The notes beneath the pieces were generated by a model that ran no database searches, was not told the origin of the DNA, and saw only the letters and a program-made list of their open reading frames with translations. Below are positions 61,967 through 64,000 of a stretch of 64,000 bases of DNA, piece after piece (position 1 is the stretch's first letter; the number at the start of each line of letters is the position of its first letter). Location: assembly GCA_000435075.1 (NCBI GenBank), contig FR890577.1:1-64000 (forward strand), written 5' to 3'. The DNA is from Bacteroides sp. CAG:770 (GTDB taxonomy: Bacteria; Bacteroidota; Bacteroidia; Bacteroidales; UBA932). Both the position numbers and the translations under genes were made by a program.

Positions 61967-63664
61967 ATGGAGTGGTTCATACAACTATTTACAGAACAAA
62001 GCTTTATACAAGCCATCATAGTTTTGTCGCTAATCTGTGCGGCCGGTCTGTTCTGCAGCAAACTGAAATTCAAAGGTGTATCTCTTGGCATCACTTTCGT
62101 ATTCTTCGCCGGAATCGTGGCCGGACATCTCGGTCTTGGCATTGACCCGAATATGCTCGCATTTGCTCAGAACTTCGGCCTGATTATTTTCGTGTATGCA
62201 CTCGGACTGCAGGTCGGACCGTCGTTCTTCCCTTCATTGAAAAAAGGAGGCATCAAATTCAATGTACTGGCATTTGCAGTCTTGGTCGTCGGAGTAATCC
62301 TCACTATTGCAACAAGTTGGATAACAGGACTTTCCCTGCCTACTACCGTCGGTCTGTACACTGGAGCAGCGACCAACACTCCTATGCTCGGTGCAGCACA
62401 ACAGACTCTGCTTCAGACAGATCCGTCAGCCGTGGACACATCCAACGAGATGGCTATGGCATGCGCTGTCGGCTATCCGTTCGGAGTAATCGGTGTCATC
62501 CTCTGCGTCATCATTCTCAAGTTCATATTCCAGAGGGGCAACAAGAAAAAGACAGACTCACATAACAACCAGACGTTCATAACCGAGTTCAAAATCAGCA
62601 ATCCGGCCATCTACGGAAAGTCTCTGAAAGACATAATGAAAGATGTATCGATACGCCTTGTTGTTTCTCGCGTATGGAAATTCAACGGCAATGCCAACGA
62701 GTCTGACGGCAGACAGGGAACGGTTATCATCCCCAACGGAGACACTATTCTGGAAAAAGGTGAACATGTCATGGTCATGTCCAAAGAGAGTGAGGTCGGC
62801 GCAGCAGAAAAACTTTTCGGAGAAATCGTAAATAAAGACTGGAACAAGAAAGATATAGACTGGAACAACATAGACGGAATGCTTGTATCCCGTCATGTTT
62901 TCGTGACAAAGCCTAATGCCAATGGTGCAAAACTCGAGGCCCTGCACCTCAGAAACGCATTCGGAATCAATATCACACGCGTAAACCGCGCCGGCATTGA
63001 CATTCTTCCTTCCAGTCACCTCCGCCTCCAGATTGGAGACAAACTCACCATCGTAGGTAAAGAAAGTGCCATCGACAAAGTTGCTGAAGTGCTTGGAAAT
63101 CAGGAAAAAGAATTACGTAATCCTAATCTGTTCTCCATTTTCGTGGGCATGATGGTCGGACTGATTCTCGGAAGTATTCCGATTTTCATTCCGGGCATGA
63201 GCACACCTATAAAACTCGGTATCGCGGGCGGACCTATCATCGTTGGTATTCTTATGGGAGCCTTCGGACCACGTCTGCATTTCACCACCTATACCACACA
63301 CAGCGCAAACCTGATGCTCCGTCAGCTGGGTCTTACGATTTACCTTGCAGGACTCGGTCTCAGTGCAGGTCCGGGATTTTTCGAGACTGTATTCCGCCCT
63401 GAAGGACTGACCTGGATAGGCGCAAGCCTGGCATTGGCAATTGTCCCTGTACTGCTTGTCGGCTATATCGGATCCAAATTCTGCAAGACCAGCTATGCGG
63501 CCAATGTCGGTCTGCTATGCGGAGCAATGGCGAATCCAATCGCATTAAACTATGCCCTGAGCACTGTCGATGACGACGAGCCGTCAGTTTCATACGCCAC
63601 AGTATATCCGGTAGAGATGTTCCTGCACGTGATAGTGGCCCAGATGCTGATGCTTCTCTGCTAG
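61967..63664 (+). CDS. AspT/YidE/YbjL-type antiporter
   Basis: A 565-residue transporter with two homologous membrane halves (about 10-185 and 385-565), each carrying the duplicated motif (GLQVGPSFFPSLKKGG and GLGLSAGPGFFETVF; GAATNTPMLGAAQQ and GAMANPIALNYALS). Between them (about 210-380) lie two TrkA-C (RCK_C) regulatory domains (ISNPAIYGKSLKDIM, then LRNAFGINITRVNRAG). The family exchanges amino acids or dicarboxylates, such as aspartate for alanine or succinate; regulation by a nucleotide or other ligand at the TrkA-C domains is likely. It has its own promoter. The substrate is not known. Confidence 0.9.
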   Translation: MEWFIQLFTEQSFIQAIIVLSLICAAGLFCSKLKFKGVSLGITFVFFAGIVAGHLGLGIDPNMLAFAQNFGLIIFVYALGLQVGPSFFPSLKKGGIKFNVLAFAVLVVGVILTIATSWITGLSLPTTVGLYTGAATNTPMLGAAQQTLLQTDPSAVDTSNEMAMACAVGYPFGVIGVILCVIILKFIFQRGNKKKTDSHNNQTFITEFKISNPAIYGKSLKDIMKDVSIRLVVSRVWKFNGNANESDGRQGTVIIPNGDTILEKGEHVMVMSKESEVGAAEKLFGEIVNKDWNKKDIDWNNIDGMLVSRHVFVTKPNANGAKLEALHLRNAFGINITRVNRAGIDILPSSHLRLQIGDKLTIVGKESAIDKVAEVLGNQEKELRNPNLFSIFVGMMVGLILGSIPIFIPGMSTPIKLGIAGGPIIVGILMGAFGPRLHFTTYTTHSANLMLRQLGLTIYLAGLGLSAGPGFFETVFRPEGLTWIGASLALAIVPVLLVGYIGSKFCKTSYAANVGLLCGAMANPIALNYALSTVDDDEPSVSYATVYPVEMFLHVIVAQMLMLLC

Positions 63665-63743
63665 ATTATCCTCCTGTTTTTCATTTTATACTTTGTCAGG
63701 ACCAACAATCATCACTTGGCCCAGGCGAAACTTTGTAACATTA

Positions 63744-63774
63744 TTGTAATATTTCGTACGGTTTAGTAACTTTG
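63744..63774 (+). promoter_or_regulatory. Promoter of the NUDIX gene
   Basis: TTG (63744-63746) and TAACTTTG (63767-63774), 20 bases apart, match the consensus well. The leader to the ATG at 63805 is about 25 bases. Confidence 0.7.
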
Positions 63775-63804
63775 TATTAACATTTATCATACTATAATTC
63801 TATA

Positions 63805-64000
63805 ATGAACACATACAGATATGACGGGGGAAGTGAGTTCCCGTATCAGTATAAGTATCAGCACGCGGCAATCACAGCGGATTGCGTTGTATTTTCCTTC
63901 GACGGAAAAAAGCTAAAAGTTCTGCTTATAAAAAGAGGTAACGAGCCCTATAAAAACAAGTGGGCTTTTCCTGGAGGTTTCCTGAAAATGGACGAGACTG
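63805..64000 (+). CDS. NUDIX hydrolase-family protein (partial, cut by window end)
   Basis: 65 codons are visible. They read HAAITADCVVFSFDGKKLKV, then IKRGNEPYKNKWAFPGGFLK, which is the start of the NUDIX fold leading into the Nudix box (the GGF and following acidic residues would form it). Proteins with this N-terminus in Bacteroidota often carry a C-terminal winged helix and act as sugar or NAD regulators (NrtR type), but the window ends before this could be seen. Confidence 0.85.
   Translation, partial: MNTYRYDGGSEFPYQYKYQHAAITADCVVFSFDGKKLKVLLIKRGNEPYKNKWAFPGGFLKMDET

Larger units (their letters stand above)
2484..63004. repeat. Dispersed heptamer CATTGAC/GTCAATG, about 95-100 copies
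   Basis: By eye I count about 95-100 copies on both strands; random expectation for 64 kb is about 8. It is found in all three codon phases (GTC AAT G, ATT GAC, TTG AC), in intergenic DNA (33967, 48550), at a start codon (trmO), and as overlapping pairs (9147/9153, 58848/58854) or close pairs (60329/60338). Density peaks in the chain-length-factor gene (nine in 880 bases). Copies are sparse before 7.2 kb and nearly absent from 33.98 to 47.30 kb (one at 38027). The base before it is mostly G or A. Confidence 0.8.

Noticed and set aside
1..64000. Search for tRNA, rRNA, CRISPR arrays and replication origin
   Set aside because: No cloverleaf-like sequence, no regular direct repeats with spacers, and no DnaA-box cluster were seen by eye.

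Overview
The window reads as chromosomal DNA of a Bacteroidales bacterium (phylum Bacteroidota), of medium GC. The evidence is the many promoter -7 boxes of the form TAnnTTTG, often with a TTG or TTTG about 19-20 bases upstream, the many lipoproteins with Bacteroidota-like lipoboxes, a flexirubin/aryl-polyene-type lipid cluster, and gene types usual for gut Bacteroidales (GH20 hexosaminidase with a ROK regulator, AAA-ATPase/PD-(D/E)XK proteins, tandem FGE-domain lipoprotein). The genus cannot be fixed from sequence alone; a relative of Rikenellaceae is possible.

Layout. 0-7 kb: a small ABM-domain monooxygenase, then carB and carA on the minus strand with a leader that looks like a translation-coupled attenuator (5' hairpin, 28-codon leader peptide, intrinsic terminator just before carA), and a divergent SotB-type MFS exporter. 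7-12 kb: a secreted GH20 beta-N-acetylhexosaminidase divergent from a NagC-like ROK regulator, then a seven-repeat propeller-like lipoprotein. 12-30 kb: a flexirubin/aryl-polyene-type cluster on the minus strand in two blocks. The biosynthetic block (29.7 to 22.5 kb) is ACP, LpxL-like acyltransferase, methyltransferase, KS fusion, ACP, KS, chain-length-factor-like KS and polysaccharide deacetylase. The export/finishing block (20.0 to 12.2 kb) is LolA-like, lipoprotein, GT2-DUF2062, MMPL-acyltransferase-methyltransferase fusion and a C45-like NTN hydrolase. Between them lie a PHP phosphoesterase, an AbiEi antitoxin with only a 15-codon remnant of its AbiEii toxin, and a TonB-C protein. 30-34 kb: lipoprotein plus PagL-like outer-membrane deacylase, and a secreted CocE/S15 hydrolase.

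34-47 kb is an accessory island. It starts with AT-rich DNA holding a candidate three-gene defence-like operon: a HEPN-like helical protein, a 1045-residue ATPase with a KGGMGRTT MinD-type P-loop plus a second P-loop, and a WYL protein. A run of poorly known genes follows, three of which sit behind near-copies of one composite promoter/leader module. The run ends with a PIF1-type helicase, an IS66 remnant and an AAA/PD-(D/E)XK protein. 48-56 kb: glycine-cleavage operon lplA-gcvT-gcvH-gcvPA-gcvPB-lpdA with a clear intrinsic terminator. 55-64 kb: a tandem FGE-domain lipoprotein, an M23 peptidase, TrmO, a sodium:solute symporter, a CDF metal exporter, an AspT/YidE transporter and the start of a NUDIX protein.

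Two signals stand out beyond the genes. The heptamer CATTGAC (or GTCAATG) occurs about 95-100 times by eye, against about 8 expected by chance. It falls in all reading frames and on both strands, but only once between about 33.98 and 47.30 kb. This looks like a genome-wide signal (uptake, recombination, segregation or modification site) that the imported island has not acquired.
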